A stretch of DNA of 64,000 bases. Source: Eubacteriales bacterium (GTDB taxonomy: Bacteria; Bacillota; Clostridia; Oscillospirales; Acutalibacteraceae). Below, one piece after another: positions 49,371 through 59,416 of this stretch (positions are counted from its first letter, which is position 1; every line of letters starts with the position of its first letter). The DNA is taken from positions 1-64,000 of the forward strand of contig JAQXWS010000041.1 in the NCBI GenBank assembly GCA_029225565.1. The letters run 5' to 3'. Made by a program: the position numbers and the translations under genes. Below the pieces are notes generated by a model that did no database searches, had not been told where the DNA came from, and saw nothing but the letters and a program-made list of their open reading frames with translations.

Positions 49371-49640
49371 ATGAAAACAAAAAAGGTACCACTTAGAATG
49401 TGCACCGGCTGCGGCGAAATGTACGACAAACGCACCCTGGTCAGAGTAGTCAAGACTCCACAGGGCGATGTACAGCTTGACCTGACGGGAAAGCTGTCGG
49501 GCAGGGGCGCATACGTATGCAAGAATGTTGACTGTCTTAAGAAAGCGAGAAAGAAGCGTGCCTTTGAGCGCGCCTTCGGCCTGCAGATTGAAGACAGCGT
49601 ATATACCAGAATGGAAGAAGAAATTCACAATGCACAGTAA
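49371..49640 (+). CDS. ylxR: YlxR family RNA-binding protein
   Basis: PLRMCTGCGEMYDKRTLVRVV, GRGAYVC; operon position. Confidence 0.93.
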   Translation: MKTKKVPLRMCTGCGEMYDKRTLVRVVKTPQGDVQLDLTGKLSGRGAYVCKNVDCLKKARKKRAFERAFGLQIEDSVYTRMEEEIHNAQ

Positions 49641-49962
49641 AAAGTATTTGCAGATGCTCGGTATGGCTCGCAGAGCAGGCAAGGTGGCCATGGGTCACGA
49701 TATGGCTATGAAATCCCTGGCAGAAAAAAAGGCAAAGCTACTGATTATCGCCTCGGATATGTCCCCCAGGCTTAACCAGGAGTTCGCAAGAGCCGCAGAC
49801 AGGTTTTGTCCCCACATGGTGTGCTGTCGTATCAGCGACACTATTGATGATTTGCACAGAGCAATGGGCTATCGGGCAGGCGTGCTGACTGTGAATGACG
49901 AGAATTTTGCTAACAGAATTATCCAATTAATAAATCAGGAGGAAGATGCGAATGGTAATTAA
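49630..49962 (+). CDS. L7Ae/L30e-type ribosomal protein (YlxQ)
   Basis: YLQMLGMARRAGKVAMGHDMAMKSLAEKKAKLLIIASDMSPRL; operon position. Confidence 0.88.
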   Translation: MHSKKYLQMLGMARRAGKVAMGHDMAMKSLAEKKAKLLIIASDMSPRLNQEFARAADRFCPHMVCCRISDTIDDLHRAMGYRAGVLTVNDENFANRIIQLINQEEDANGN

Positions 49963-52318
49963 GATTAAAGTATCCGACCTTGCAAAGGATTTTGGCAAGA
50001 CAAATAAGGAGCTTATAGAATTACTTGGCGAATACTGTGACGGCCCTGCAAAAAAGGCCAATACCGTACTCACCGACCAGGAGCTTAACATTGCCTTTGA
50101 CCTTATTACTCAGAGGAATAGCGTAGAGAATTTTGACACATATTTTGCTACCAAGAAAAAGGAAGAAAAGAAAGCAGCTCCAAAGAAAAAGCCGGCCGAG
50201 AAAAAGACTGACTCCAAGAGCAAAAAGCACGAGAGCCAGGCTGCTATCCTGCAAATGGCAGAGCAGGCTGCAAAGCGTGCAGAAGAAAAAGCAAAGAAAA
50301 AGGCAACCCAGACCCCACAGGCAAGAACCAAGGGCGAGGCTCGCCATGTTGATACCAGAGTGAACACAGTTGACCTGGAAAAGTATAACCAAAAGTATGA
50401 CGATATTGCCCCGGCAAATACTACCCAGGACTACCAAAAGAAGCAAAAGCTCAACCAAAAGTCCAAGCAGTACAGAAAGAAGAAGCCGCAGGGCATGCAC
50501 GCTCGCTCAAAGAAAGAGACCGAGAGCCAGCGTCTGGCTCGTATTGCCCAGCAGAGAAAACAGCAGCAAATCAAGATTACCGTACCGGAGGAGATTACGG
50601 TGGGTGAGTTGGCGTCATTGCTGCGTATGACCGCCACCGAGGTTATCAAGGCACTTATGAAGCTGGGTATGATGGTAACGGTAAACGAGGTTATCGACTA
50701 CGATACAGCCGAGATTGTTGCTACCGAGCTTGGCGCTAAGGTAGAAAAAGAGGTTGTGGTATCCATCGAGGAGCGCATTATCGAGGAAGAGGACGAGAAT
50801 GACGAAAATGCCGTAACCCGTCCGCCGGTTGTATGCGTAATGGGTCATGTTGATCACGGCAAGACCTCCATACTTGACGCCATCCGTAACACATCCGTCA
50901 CCTCCACCGAGGCAGGCGGTATTACCCAGGCCATCGGCGCATACCAGGTGACTACTGCTGACAACCAGATTATCACATTCCTTGACACACCGGGACACGC
51001 GGCATTTACCGCAATGCGTGCCCGCGGCGCAATGTCAACAGATATTGCAGTTCTTGTTGTAGCTGCCGATGACGGCATTATGCCCCAGACCATCGAGGCT
51101 ATCAGCCACGCAAAGGCGGCAGGGGTCGAGATTATCGTTGCTATCAACAAGATGGATAAGGAGGGGGCTAACCCCGACCGTGTTATGCAGCAGCTCACAG
51201 AGCACGAGCTTGTTCCCGAGGAATGGGGCGGTGACATTATCTGTGTACCTGTTTCTGCAAAGACAAAGATGAATATTGACAAACTTCTGGAGACAATTCT
51301 CCTTGTTGCCGAGATGAGCGAGCTCAAAGCAAATCCTGCTCGCAGCGCAAAGGGTGTTGTTATTGAGGCAAAGCTTGACAAGGGCAGAGGACCTATCGCA
51401 ACCCTGCTTGTGCAAAACGGTACTCTCAAGAGTGGCGATATTATCATTGCCGGTACCGCTGTGGGCAAGGTTAGGGCTATGACCGATTACAACGGTCGCA
51501 AGATTAACGAGGCGGGCCCCTCCGTACCTGTTGAGATTATGGGTCTTGACCAGGCGCCTATGAGTGGCGATTTGTTCAACGCAGTCAGTGACGAAAAGCT
51601 GGCTCGCCAGCTGGTAGAACAGCGCAAGGCAGAGGCCAAGGAGGAGGAGTTCAAGGCATTCCAAAAGGTTACTTTGGATACCCTCTTTGACACCCTCCAG
51701 GACGGCGCACTCAAGGAACTAAACATTATCGTCAAGGCTGACGTGCAGGGCTCTGTTGAGGCTGTTAAGCAGTCACTTCTCAAGATTGAGAACGACGAGG
51801 TTAAGGTCAAGATTATTCACGGCGCAGTGGGTACCATCAGCGAGAGCGATGTTATGCTGGCTAATGCCTCCAACGCTATTATCGTCGGCTTTGCAGTAGG
51901 TGTTGACCCAACCGCAAAGGACAATGCAGACCGTGACGGAATCGAAATTAAGACTTACGACATCATTTATGATGCTATTGAGGATATTGAAAACGCAATG
52001 CGTGGCATGCGTGCACCCAAGTATCGCAATGTTGATACCGGTACTGTGGAGGTCAGAGAGGTATATAAGATTTCCAGCGCAGGCACAATCGCCGGCTCGC
52101 TGGTAACCTCCGGTACCATCAACCGCAACGGCAGAGTCCGTGTCGTTCGCAACGGCAAGGAGATTGCCGATGTTGAGCTTGCCAACCTTAAGAGATTCAA
52201 GGACGAGGTCAAGACCGTATCTTCGGGCTACGAGTGCGGCGTATCACTAAAGGACTTTGACGACATACAGCAGGGCGATATACTCGAAGCATATATTATT
52301 GAGGAGTATAGGGACTGA
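49952..52318 (+). CDS. infB: Translation initiation factor IF-2
   Basis: VCVMGHVDHGKTSILDAIR, FLDTPGHAAFTAMRARGA, INKMDKEGANPDRV. Confidence 0.98.
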   Translation: MVIKIKVSDLAKDFGKTNKELIELLGEYCDGPAKKANTVLTDQELNIAFDLITQRNSVENFDTYFATKKKEEKKAAPKKKPAEKKTDSKSKKHESQAAILQMAEQAAKRAEEKAKKKATQTPQARTKGEARHVDTRVNTVDLEKYNQKYDDIAPANTTQDYQKKQKLNQKSKQYRKKKPQGMHARSKKETESQRLARIAQQRKQQQIKITVPEEITVGELASLLRMTATEVIKALMKLGMMVTVNEVIDYDTAEIVATELGAKVEKEVVVSIEERIIEEEDENDENAVTRPPVVCVMGHVDHGKTSILDAIRNTSVTSTEAGGITQAIGAYQVTTADNQIITFLDTPGHAAFTAMRARGAMSTDIAVLVVAADDGIMPQTIEAISHAKAAGVEIIVAINKMDKEGANPDRVMQQLTEHELVPEEWGGDIICVPVSAKTKMNIDKLLETILLVAEMSELKANPARSAKGVVIEAKLDKGRGPIATLLVQNGTLKSGDIIIAGTAVGKVRAMTDYNGRKINEAGPSVPVEIMGLDQAPMSGDLFNAVSDEKLARQLVEQRKAEAKEEEFKAFQKVTLDTLFDTLQDGALKELNIIVKADVQGSVEAVKQSLLKIENDEVKVKIIHGAVGTISESDVMLANASNAIIVGFAVGVDPTAKDNADRDGIEIKTYDIIYDAIEDIENAMRGMRAPKYRNVDTGTVEVREVYKISSAGTIAGSLVTSGTINRNGRVRVVRNGKEIADVELANLKRFKDEVKTVSSGYECGVSLKDFDDIQQGDILEAYIIEEYRD

Positions 52319-52322
52319 TATT

Positions 52323-52679
52323 ATGGCAGGTTATCGTATTGACAGAATTACCGAGGACATCAAGAGGGAGCTGAATGTTATTCTCCGTGAGGTCAAGGAC
52401 CCACGGGTCAGCGGAATGCTCTCCATTGTCAAGGTAGAGGTCAGCAACGACCTTAGCTACGCAAAGGTATATATCAGCGCTATCGAGGGCATTGAGGTTG
52501 CACAGCAATCCGTAAAGGGACTTAAGGCTGCCTCCGGGTTTATCCGCGGCAGACTGGGCTCCTCCCTCCATTTGCGCAAGACCCCGGAGCTAAAGTTCAT
52601 TGCTGACGATTCTATCGAAAAAGGTATGGAATTATTTGATAAGCTAAAGAATATTGAAAAGGCAGAAAATGAAGATTAA
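52323..52679 (+). CDS. rbfA: Ribosome-binding factor A
   Basis: YRIDRITEDIKRELNVILREVKDPRVSGMLSIVKVEVSNDLSYAKVYIS. Confidence 0.96.
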   Translation: MAGYRIDRITEDIKRELNVILREVKDPRVSGMLSIVKVEVSNDLSYAKVYISAIEGIEVAQQSVKGLKAASGFIRGRLGSSLHLRKTPELKFIADDSIEKGMELFDKLKNIEKAENED

Positions 52680-53616
52680 TGTAGAAAAATGTGCTCAAAT
52701 ATTGAGAGAAAAGGACAATATCCTGATTCTCACCCATGCACACCCCGACGGGGACACCTTAGGCTGTGGCTTTGCGCTGTGCCGTGCTTTGCTCAAATTA
52801 GGCAAAAAAGCAGGCGTTATCTGTGCCGATGACATACCTGGCAAGTATGATTATCTTTACAGCAATATGGATGTTTTTGAGTTTGAGGAGGAGTATGTGG
52901 TGGCTGTTGATGTTGCCACAGAGAATCTTTTGGGCAGTCTTAGCGACCGGTACGGCGGCAGGATTGATATGTGCATCGACCATCACGGCACCAATACCGA
53001 GTACGCAGACAAGCTTTTGCTCAATGCCGACGCTGCGGCGGCTTGTGAGATTATCCTCAAGGTTATCAAGGCTCTTGGGGTACAGATTGACAGGGATATT
53101 GCCAACTGCTTATATACAGGAATCACAACGGACACCGGTTGCTTTCGCTATGCCAGCGCTACCTCGAACACCTATCGCGCGGCGGCAGAGCTGATAGACC
53201 TGGGCGCCGACAACGGCACTATCAATCGTGTTATGTTCGAGACAAAGACAAAGACCTATGCCGCTTTGGAGCGTCTTGCCATTGAGGGAATGGAGTTCTT
53301 TTGCGACGACAGAGTGTGTGTTATCACCATTACGCAGGATATGTACGCGCGCACAGGCTCAAACGAGCAGGAGACCGAGGCTATTGCGCCGCTGACCCGT
53401 CAGACCGAGGGCGTGGAGATAGGCCTCACCATCAGAGAAAAAGAGGACGGCAGCTGCAAATGCTCCGTTCGCACCTTTGACAGCGTAGATGCTGCCCGAC
53501 TGGCATCATCTTTTGGCGGCGGAGGTCACAAGCAGGCGGCGGCTTGCAGATTTGACTGCGATGTAAGGCAGGCAAAGGAGCTTCTTGTGGCAAAGTGTAA
53601 GGAATTGCTGCAATGA
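52669..53616 (+). CDS. nrnA: DHH/DHHA1 phosphoesterase (NrnA-like)
   Basis: ILTHAHPDGDTLGCGFAL, IDHHGTN, SFGGGGHKQAAACRF. Confidence 0.93.
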   Translation: MKINVEKCAQILREKDNILILTHAHPDGDTLGCGFALCRALLKLGKKAGVICADDIPGKYDYLYSNMDVFEFEEEYVVAVDVATENLLGSLSDRYGGRIDMCIDHHGTNTEYADKLLLNADAAAACEIILKVIKALGVQIDRDIANCLYTGITTDTGCFRYASATSNTYRAAAELIDLGADNGTINRVMFETKTKTYAALERLAIEGMEFFCDDRVCVITITQDMYARTGSNEQETEAIAPLTRQTEGVEIGLTIREKEDGSCKCSVRTFDSVDAARLASSFGGGGHKQAAACRFDCDVRQAKELLVAKCKELLQ

Positions 53617-54506
53617 CCGGTATTATTTGCGTAAACAAGCACGAGGACATTACCTCCTTTGGAGTTGTGGCAAAAATCCGAGGTATTATGGGCCAGCGCA
53701 AGGTGGGGCACACCGGCACGCTGGACCCTATGGCAACAGGCGTACTGCCCATTATGCTGGGCGGAGCCACCAGATTTTTGGATTATTTGCCGGACAGTAA
53801 CAAGAGTTATCGCGCCACCTTTATGCCGGGAATGACCACGGACACCCTTGATATTACAGGTACTGTTACAGGCCGGTATCCGGTGACTGTTCAGTATGGG
53901 GATGTGCAGGATATTCTGCAAAAATTTACCGGTGTGATAGAACAAGTGCCGCCTATGTACAGCGCAAAGAGTGTTGACGGAGTGCGGCTGTACGAGCTTG
54001 CAAGGCAGGGAGTGGAGATTCAGCGACAGCCCTGCCGGGTGGAAATTTTCAGCCTTGAGCTGGTTGATTACAGCGATAACCGGTACACCATTGATGTTAC
54101 TTGCAGCAAGGGCACATACATTCGCTCCTTGATTGACGATATTGGCAGGGAGCTGGGCTGCGGCGCGGTTATGACCTCGTTGTGCCGTACCGGCGCAATG
54201 GGATTTGACCTCAGTCAGTGCTACACCCTGGATGAGCTGCAACGGCGAAGGGATAACGGCATTGGATTTGAGGACTGTGTAATCAGCGTTGACGCTATGT
54301 TTGAGTGCTACAAAAGAATATCGGTTTCTCCGGCACAGGCAAAACGCTTTTTTAACGGAGGAGAGCTGGATGTCAACAGGCTGAAGCAAAGGGTTGACAG
54401 TAATGAGATGTGCCGAGTCTATGACCCGGAGGGTGTATTCCTGGGTCTTGGCAGGCGAGAGGGCGACTGCTTAAAGGTCGCAAGGATATTAAGTAAAAGA
54501 GATTAG
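53613..54506 (+). CDS. truB: tRNA pseudouridine(55) synthase
   Basis: GHTGTLDPMATGVLPIMLGGATRF, YSAKSVDGVRLYELARQG, CSKGTYIRSLIDDIG. Confidence 0.96.
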   Translation: MTGIICVNKHEDITSFGVVAKIRGIMGQRKVGHTGTLDPMATGVLPIMLGGATRFLDYLPDSNKSYRATFMPGMTTDTLDITGTVTGRYPVTVQYGDVQDILQKFTGVIEQVPPMYSAKSVDGVRLYELARQGVEIQRQPCRVEIFSLELVDYSDNRYTIDVTCSKGTYIRSLIDDIGRELGCGAVMTSLCRTGAMGFDLSQCYTLDELQRRRDNGIGFEDCVISVDAMFECYKRISVSPAQAKRFFNGGELDVNRLKQRVDSNEMCRVYDPEGVFLGLGRREGDCLKVARILSKRD

Positions 54507-54514
54507 TAATTGCT

Positions 54515-55330
54515 ATGCATAATTATGAAAGCAAAAACAGAATAGCCGTCGCTCTGGGAGATTTTGACGGTATGCACCGTGCACACAAAACGGTTGTAAC
54601 CGGCGGCGAAAATGCGATAATCTATTGCGTCAATAACCGTTTCTCACTTTTGCAAAAAAGCATTTTTGAAAGGCGTTATCCCAATGCCGTTTTTGCTGAT
54701 TTTAACGAGCTTAAGAATATGTCACCCACCGAGTTTATTGACAAAATTCTTATCGGCAGATTCAATGCCGGAATGATACTTTGCGGATTCAATTTCCGTT
54801 TTGGCAAAAATGCAATGTGGTCTGCTTTTGATTTGAGAAATCACCTTGAGGACAAGGGGATTTGGGTTAGAATTTTGGAGCATCTTGACCATGACGGTGA
54901 GCCGATTAGCTCAACAAGAATAAGAAAATGCGTTGCCGACGGAGATATTAAAAAGGCAAATGAAATGCTCGGTTATAATTTCACCTTTGAGGGTGTTGTT
55001 GAAAACGGCGACAAAAGAGGCAGAACCATCGGCTTTCCCACCGTAAATCAGCATCTGCCCCAGGGCTTAATCGTGCCGAAGTACGGTGTGTACGAAAGCC
55101 GTGCGTTCGTGGGCGATGTTGAGTATAAGGCGTTTACAAATATAGGTATTCGTCCCACATGGCAAACCGATTGTCCGATGGCAGAAACGCATATTTTCGA
55201 TTTTGACGGCGATCTTTATGATAAGGTAGTCAGAATTGAGCTTATTAGGTATTTAAGAGAAGAAAAAATATTTTCTTCAATCGACGAATTAAAGGAACAG
55301 TTAACAAATGATAAAAGCAGTATTCTTTGA
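54515..55330 (+). CDS. ribF: Riboflavin kinase/FAD synthetase-like (RibF)
   Basis: VALGDFDGMHRAHK, GFNFRFGKNA, RGRTIGFPTVNQ, FTNIGIRPTW, ETHIFDFDGDLYDK. Confidence 0.88.
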   Translation: MHNYESKNRIAVALGDFDGMHRAHKTVVTGGENAIIYCVNNRFSLLQKSIFERRYPNAVFADFNELKNMSPTEFIDKILIGRFNAGMILCGFNFRFGKNAMWSAFDLRNHLEDKGIWVRILEHLDHDGEPISSTRIRKCVADGDIKKANEMLGYNFTFEGVVENGDKRGRTIGFPTVNQHLPQGLIVPKYGVYESRAFVGDVEYKAFTNIGIRPTWQTDCPMAETHIFDFDGDLYDKVVRIELIRYLREEKIFSSIDELKEQLTNDKSSIL

Positions 55331-55973
55331 TTTTGACGAGACCCTGCAGGACAGAACGCTGGCGTTCGAGGGATATATGGACAGCTTTTTTGCAGAGTTT
55401 TGTCCACACCTGGACCCTGCAGAAAAAGAAAAACGCAAGGAAGATATGCGAGTTACCGGCAAGGGCGGTTATGTCAACCGTGTTGAGTGGTACCGACAGC
55501 TTATTGAGCTGTGGGACTGGCAGGACGCACCGTCTGCCGATGAGCTTGCCCACCACTATGACTACACCTTTGGGGACTGCAATGTTATCTTTCCCAACAG
55601 CAAAAAATTGCTGATAGAACTAAAAAAACGGGGCTACATTGTGGGCGTTATCACCAACGGCCCGTCCTATTTGCAAAATCATAAGATGGACACCAGCGGT
55701 CTGCGGCCCTATTGTGACATTGTGGTTGTCAGCGGCGATTTGGGCGTGCACAAGCCCGATCCGAGGCTGTTCGAGATAGTGGCAGAAAAAGTGGGGCTCA
55801 CCACCGAGGAGTGCGTGTATGTTGGCGACCACCCGGTCAATGATATACAGGGCGCCCTGGCGTCCGGTATGAAGGCAATTCGTATGAATTTCGGCTGGTT
55901 TAAAGACCGGGATTTGCGTGACGATGTGCCGATTATCCACGATATAATCCAAGTTTTGGATTACTTAAATTAG
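55308..55973 (+). CDS. HAD superfamily hydrolase
   Basis: [56 protein letters not shown]. Confidence 0.92.
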   Translation: MIKAVFFDFDETLQDRTLAFEGYMDSFFAEFCPHLDPAEKEKRKEDMRVTGKGGYVNRVEWYRQLIELWDWQDAPSADELAHHYDYTFGDCNVIFPNSKKLLIELKKRGYIVGVITNGPSYLQNHKMDTSGLRPYCDIVVVSGDLGVHKPDPRLFEIVAEKVGLTTEECVYVGDHPVNDIQGALASGMKAIRMNFGWFKDRDLRDDVPIIHDIIQVLDYLN

Positions 55974-56007
55974 CAAAATATTGCATATTATTCAGGAGGT
56001 AGATTGT

Positions 56008-57390
56008 ATGCTTAATGAAGAAAAATCTTTGGACCAAATTGTATCTCTTTGCAAGGGCAGGGGCTTTGTCTATCCCGGCAGCGAGATTTACGGCGGCCTT
56101 GCAAATACTTGGGATTACGGTCCGCTGGGCGTTGAGCTGAAGAATAACATCAAGGACGCTTGGCGCAAAAAGTTTATACAGGAGAACAAGTACAATGTAG
56201 GTCTTGACTCCGCTATTCTTATGAACCCGCAGACCTGGGTAGCGTCAGGTCATCTGGGCGGATTTTCCGATCCGCTTATGGACTGCTGTCAGTGCAAGAC
56301 CCGTCACAGAGCCGACCAGCTTATCGAGGATTTTGACGGCACAAATGTTGCAGGCTGGAGCAATGAGCAGCTGAGCCAATACATAAAGGACAACAACATT
56401 CCCTGTCCAAACTGCGGCGCCCATGATTTTACCGATATTCGTCAGTTCAATCTTATGTTCAAGACATTCCAGGGCGTTACCGAGGACAGCAAGGACGAGA
56501 TTTACCTCCGTCCCGAGACTGCACAGGGCATATTTGTTAACTTTGCCAATATTCAGCGTACTACTCGCAAGAAGGTACCCTTTGGAGTAGCACAGATTGG
56601 CAAGTCATTCCGCAACGAGATTACTCCCGGCAAGTTCATTTTCCGCGTTCGCGAGTTCGAGCAGATGGAGCTGGAGTTTTTCTGCAAGCCGGGTACTGAC
56701 CTGGAGTGGTTCGACTACTGGCGTGGCTTTTGTCGCGATTGGCTGTACTCGTTGGGTATCAGTGAGGTTAATCTCCGTTTGCGTGACCACGACCCGGAGG
56801 AGCTTTGCTTCTACTCCAAGGCGACTACCGACTTTGAGTACAAGTTCCCCTTTGGCTGGGGCGAGCTTTGGGGCGTTGCCGACCGTACAGATTATGACCT
56901 CACCCAGCATATCAACACTTCTGGCAAGAATCTGGAGTACTTTGACGGTACTACCGGCGAGAGATATGTTCCTTATGTTATTGAGCCGTCATTGGGCGTT
57001 GAAAGACTGTTCCTTGCAGTCCTTTGCGAGGCTTATGACGAGGAAGTAATTGATGCAGAAAAGAATGACAGCCGTGTAGTAATGCACTTCCACCCTGTTC
57101 TGGCTCCCTTCAAGGCGGCTGTTTTGCCCCTGTCCAAGAAGCTTAACGAGCAGGCGGAGGAGGTATTTGCCAACCTGTCCAAGAAGTTCAGCGTGGATTA
57201 TGACGACGCAGGTTCAATCGGCAAGAGATACCGCCGCCAGGACGAGGTTGGTACTCCGTTCTGTATCACATACGATTTTGAGTCCGTTGATGACGGTTGC
57301 GTAACCGTGCGTGACCGTGACACAATGGAGCAGGTAAGACTGCCTATCAACCAACTTGAAGAATTTTTGGAAGAAAAGCTGGTATTTTAG
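56008..57390 (+). CDS. glyS: Glycine-tRNA ligase (GlyQS type)
   Basis: [63 protein letters not shown]. Confidence 0.97.
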   Translation: MLNEEKSLDQIVSLCKGRGFVYPGSEIYGGLANTWDYGPLGVELKNNIKDAWRKKFIQENKYNVGLDSAILMNPQTWVASGHLGGFSDPLMDCCQCKTRHRADQLIEDFDGTNVAGWSNEQLSQYIKDNNIPCPNCGAHDFTDIRQFNLMFKTFQGVTEDSKDEIYLRPETAQGIFVNFANIQRTTRKKVPFGVAQIGKSFRNEITPGKFIFRVREFEQMELEFFCKPGTDLEWFDYWRGFCRDWLYSLGISEVNLRLRDHDPEELCFYSKATTDFEYKFPFGWGELWGVADRTDYDLTQHINTSGKNLEYFDGTTGERYVPYVIEPSLGVERLFLAVLCEAYDEEVIDAEKNDSRVVMHFHPVLAPFKAAVLPLSKKLNEQAEEVFANLSKKFSVDYDDAGSIGKRYRRQDEVGTPFCITYDFESVDDGCVTVRDRDTMEQVRLPINQLEEFLEEKLVF

Positions 57391-57454
57391 TTAACAATGC
57401 CAATTAATATGAAATTGACGAAAAACACAACTAAAAGCAATTGTAGGTGTTGAA

Positions 57455-59197
57455 ATGAAAAGTATCAGTTTGCATCCGAATCCTATTTTTGAGAGGGAAG
57501 GCTGGGAGAGCCTGAACGGAGAATGGGATTTTGGATTTAGCAAAAAGGCGGTAAAGAATTACAGGTTTTTAAGTGAGCAGGCGGCTTTGGAGCTTTGCAG
57601 GCAGTCTGTTTTTGAGCATAAAATCAATGTGCCGTTTTGCGTTGAAAGCGAGCTTTCGGGGATAGGCTATACTGGTTTTTTGAATTCTGTTTGGTACAAA
57701 AGGACTGTCAACATTTCGCCTAACGGCAACAGAGTGTTCTTGCATATCGGCGCGGCGGATTACAAGACGACTGTAATACTGAACGCTAAGATTGTCGGCA
57801 GTCACAAGGGCGGCTTTACGCCTATGTGCTTTGACATCACGGAATATGCAGTTGACGGAGAAAACGAGCTTTTCATACTTTGCGAGGATAACACGAGAGA
57901 CAGTCTTATTGCCGGCGGCAAGCAAAGTGACCGCAAAAAATCCTATGCCTGCTCGTACACAAGAACAACAGGTATTTGGCAAAGCGTTTATATTGAATAT
58001 GTGCCGTTTGACTATGTGGAGAATTTCAGGCTTATTCCTTCTTTGAAGCATAAAAACATCACGCTTGAGCTTGATTTATGCGGAAAGGGTAAACTTGAAA
58101 TCAACGCATATCTTGATGAAAAAAATGTAGCTTCAAGTAGTATTGAAGATGCATCGGGATTTGTTATTGTTCAGATGCCGATAAGCGAGGTTAAGGCGTG
58201 GGAGCCGGGTAATGCAACTATCTATGATTTAGAAATAAAATTCGGCGACGACAAGGTCAGAAGTTATTTCGGCTTGAGGGATATTGCACTTGAGGATTAC
58301 AAATTTATGCTCAACGGCAAAAGCGTTTTTCAAAGGACTGTGCTTGACCAAGGCTTTTACAGAAGAGGAATTTACACCGCCGAAAATGACGAGGAATTAA
58401 AGCGTGATATTACGCTTTCGATGGCGCTCGGCTTTAACGGCGCAAGGCTTCATCAAAAGGTTTTTGACCCGCGTTTTCTGTATTTCTGCGATCTTATGGG
58501 TTATATGGTGTGGGGCGAATATGCAAGCTGGGGTATTGATTATTCAAATCCAAAGGCGGTTGATATTTTCCTGAGCGAATGGAGGGAAGCGCTGGGGCGT
58601 GATTACAACCATCCTGCGATTATCGGCTGGTGTCCGTTTAATGAAACGTGGGATTACAAGGGAAGACGGCAGTATGACGCCTTGCTCAAAACAGTTTATG
58701 AATACACAAAGGAATTTGACCATACAAGACCGTGCATTGATACAAGCGGTAATTTCCACGTTGTAACCGATATTTATGATGTTCACGATTACCGCGGAGA
58801 ATTTGACGAATTTCGTAAAAGCTATGAAAGACTTGTTACTCACGGCGAGCTTTACGAGCACGTTTTGAACGATAATCCCGGGCGTCAAAAATACGGCGGC
58901 GAGCCTGTATTTATGAGCGAATACGGCGGAATAAAGTGGGAGTCCGATAAGCAGTATAAATCCTGGGGCTACGGAAATGACGTTAAAACCGAGGAAGAGC
59001 TGCTTGAACGCTATAGGGGACTTACCGACGCAATAATCGACAACGAGCGAATGTTGGGCTTTTGCTATACCCAGCTTTATGACGTTGAGCAGGAGCAAAA
59101 CGGTCTGTACACCTACGACAGAGATAAGAAGTTTGACGATAAAATTTACGAGGAAATCAAAAAAATCAACACAAGAAAAGCCGCAATAGAGCTGTAA
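57455..59197 (+). CDS. Glycoside hydrolase family 2 protein
   Basis: NPIFEREGWESLNGEWDFGFSKK, VPFCVESELSGIGYTGFLNSVWYKRTV, NGARLHQKVFDPRFLYFCDLMGYMVWGEYASWG, WCPFNETW. Confidence 0.9.
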   Translation: MKSISLHPNPIFEREGWESLNGEWDFGFSKKAVKNYRFLSEQAALELCRQSVFEHKINVPFCVESELSGIGYTGFLNSVWYKRTVNISPNGNRVFLHIGAADYKTTVILNAKIVGSHKGGFTPMCFDITEYAVDGENELFILCEDNTRDSLIAGGKQSDRKKSYACSYTRTTGIWQSVYIEYVPFDYVENFRLIPSLKHKNITLELDLCGKGKLEINAYLDEKNVASSSIEDASGFVIVQMPISEVKAWEPGNATIYDLEIKFGDDKVRSYFGLRDIALEDYKFMLNGKSVFQRTVLDQGFYRRGIYTAENDEELKRDITLSMALGFNGARLHQKVFDPRFLYFCDLMGYMVWGEYASWGIDYSNPKAVDIFLSEWREALGRDYNHPAIIGWCPFNETWDYKGRRQYDALLKTVYEYTKEFDHTRPCIDTSGNFHVVTDIYDVHDYRGEFDEFRKSYERLVTHGELYEHVLNDNPGRQKYGGEPVFMSEYGGIKWESDKQYKSWGYGNDVKTEEELLERYRGLTDAIIDNERMLGFCYTQLYDVEQEQNGLYTYDRDKKFDDKIYEEIKKINTRKAAIEL

Positions 59198-59207
59198 GCA
59201 AAAAGAT

Positions 59208-59241
59208 AAAACCGCCTTTGTAATTGATTCAAAGGCGGTCA
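59208..59241 (+). terminator. Hairpin terminator after GH2 gene
   Basis: accgcctttgtaattgattcaaaggcggt. Confidence 0.65.
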
Positions 59242-59348
59242 GACTGTCTATAAAGTGGGCTGAACCACACATATTATAAAAACATAACCGATTTCTGCCT
59301 CCTTTGTGTAAAAAGAGGTGACAGCACTTATGTGCTGACGGAAGAATA

Positions 59349-59378
59349 TTGACATATTATTTTGCGGTATGATATAAT
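59349..59378 (+). promoter_or_regulatory. Consensus sigma-A promoter
   Basis: TTGACA, 18-nt spacer, TATAAT. Confidence 0.7.
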
Positions 59379-59416
59379 AAAGTAAATAGTTGATTATTTT
59401 GTAAGGAGTGTTAGTT

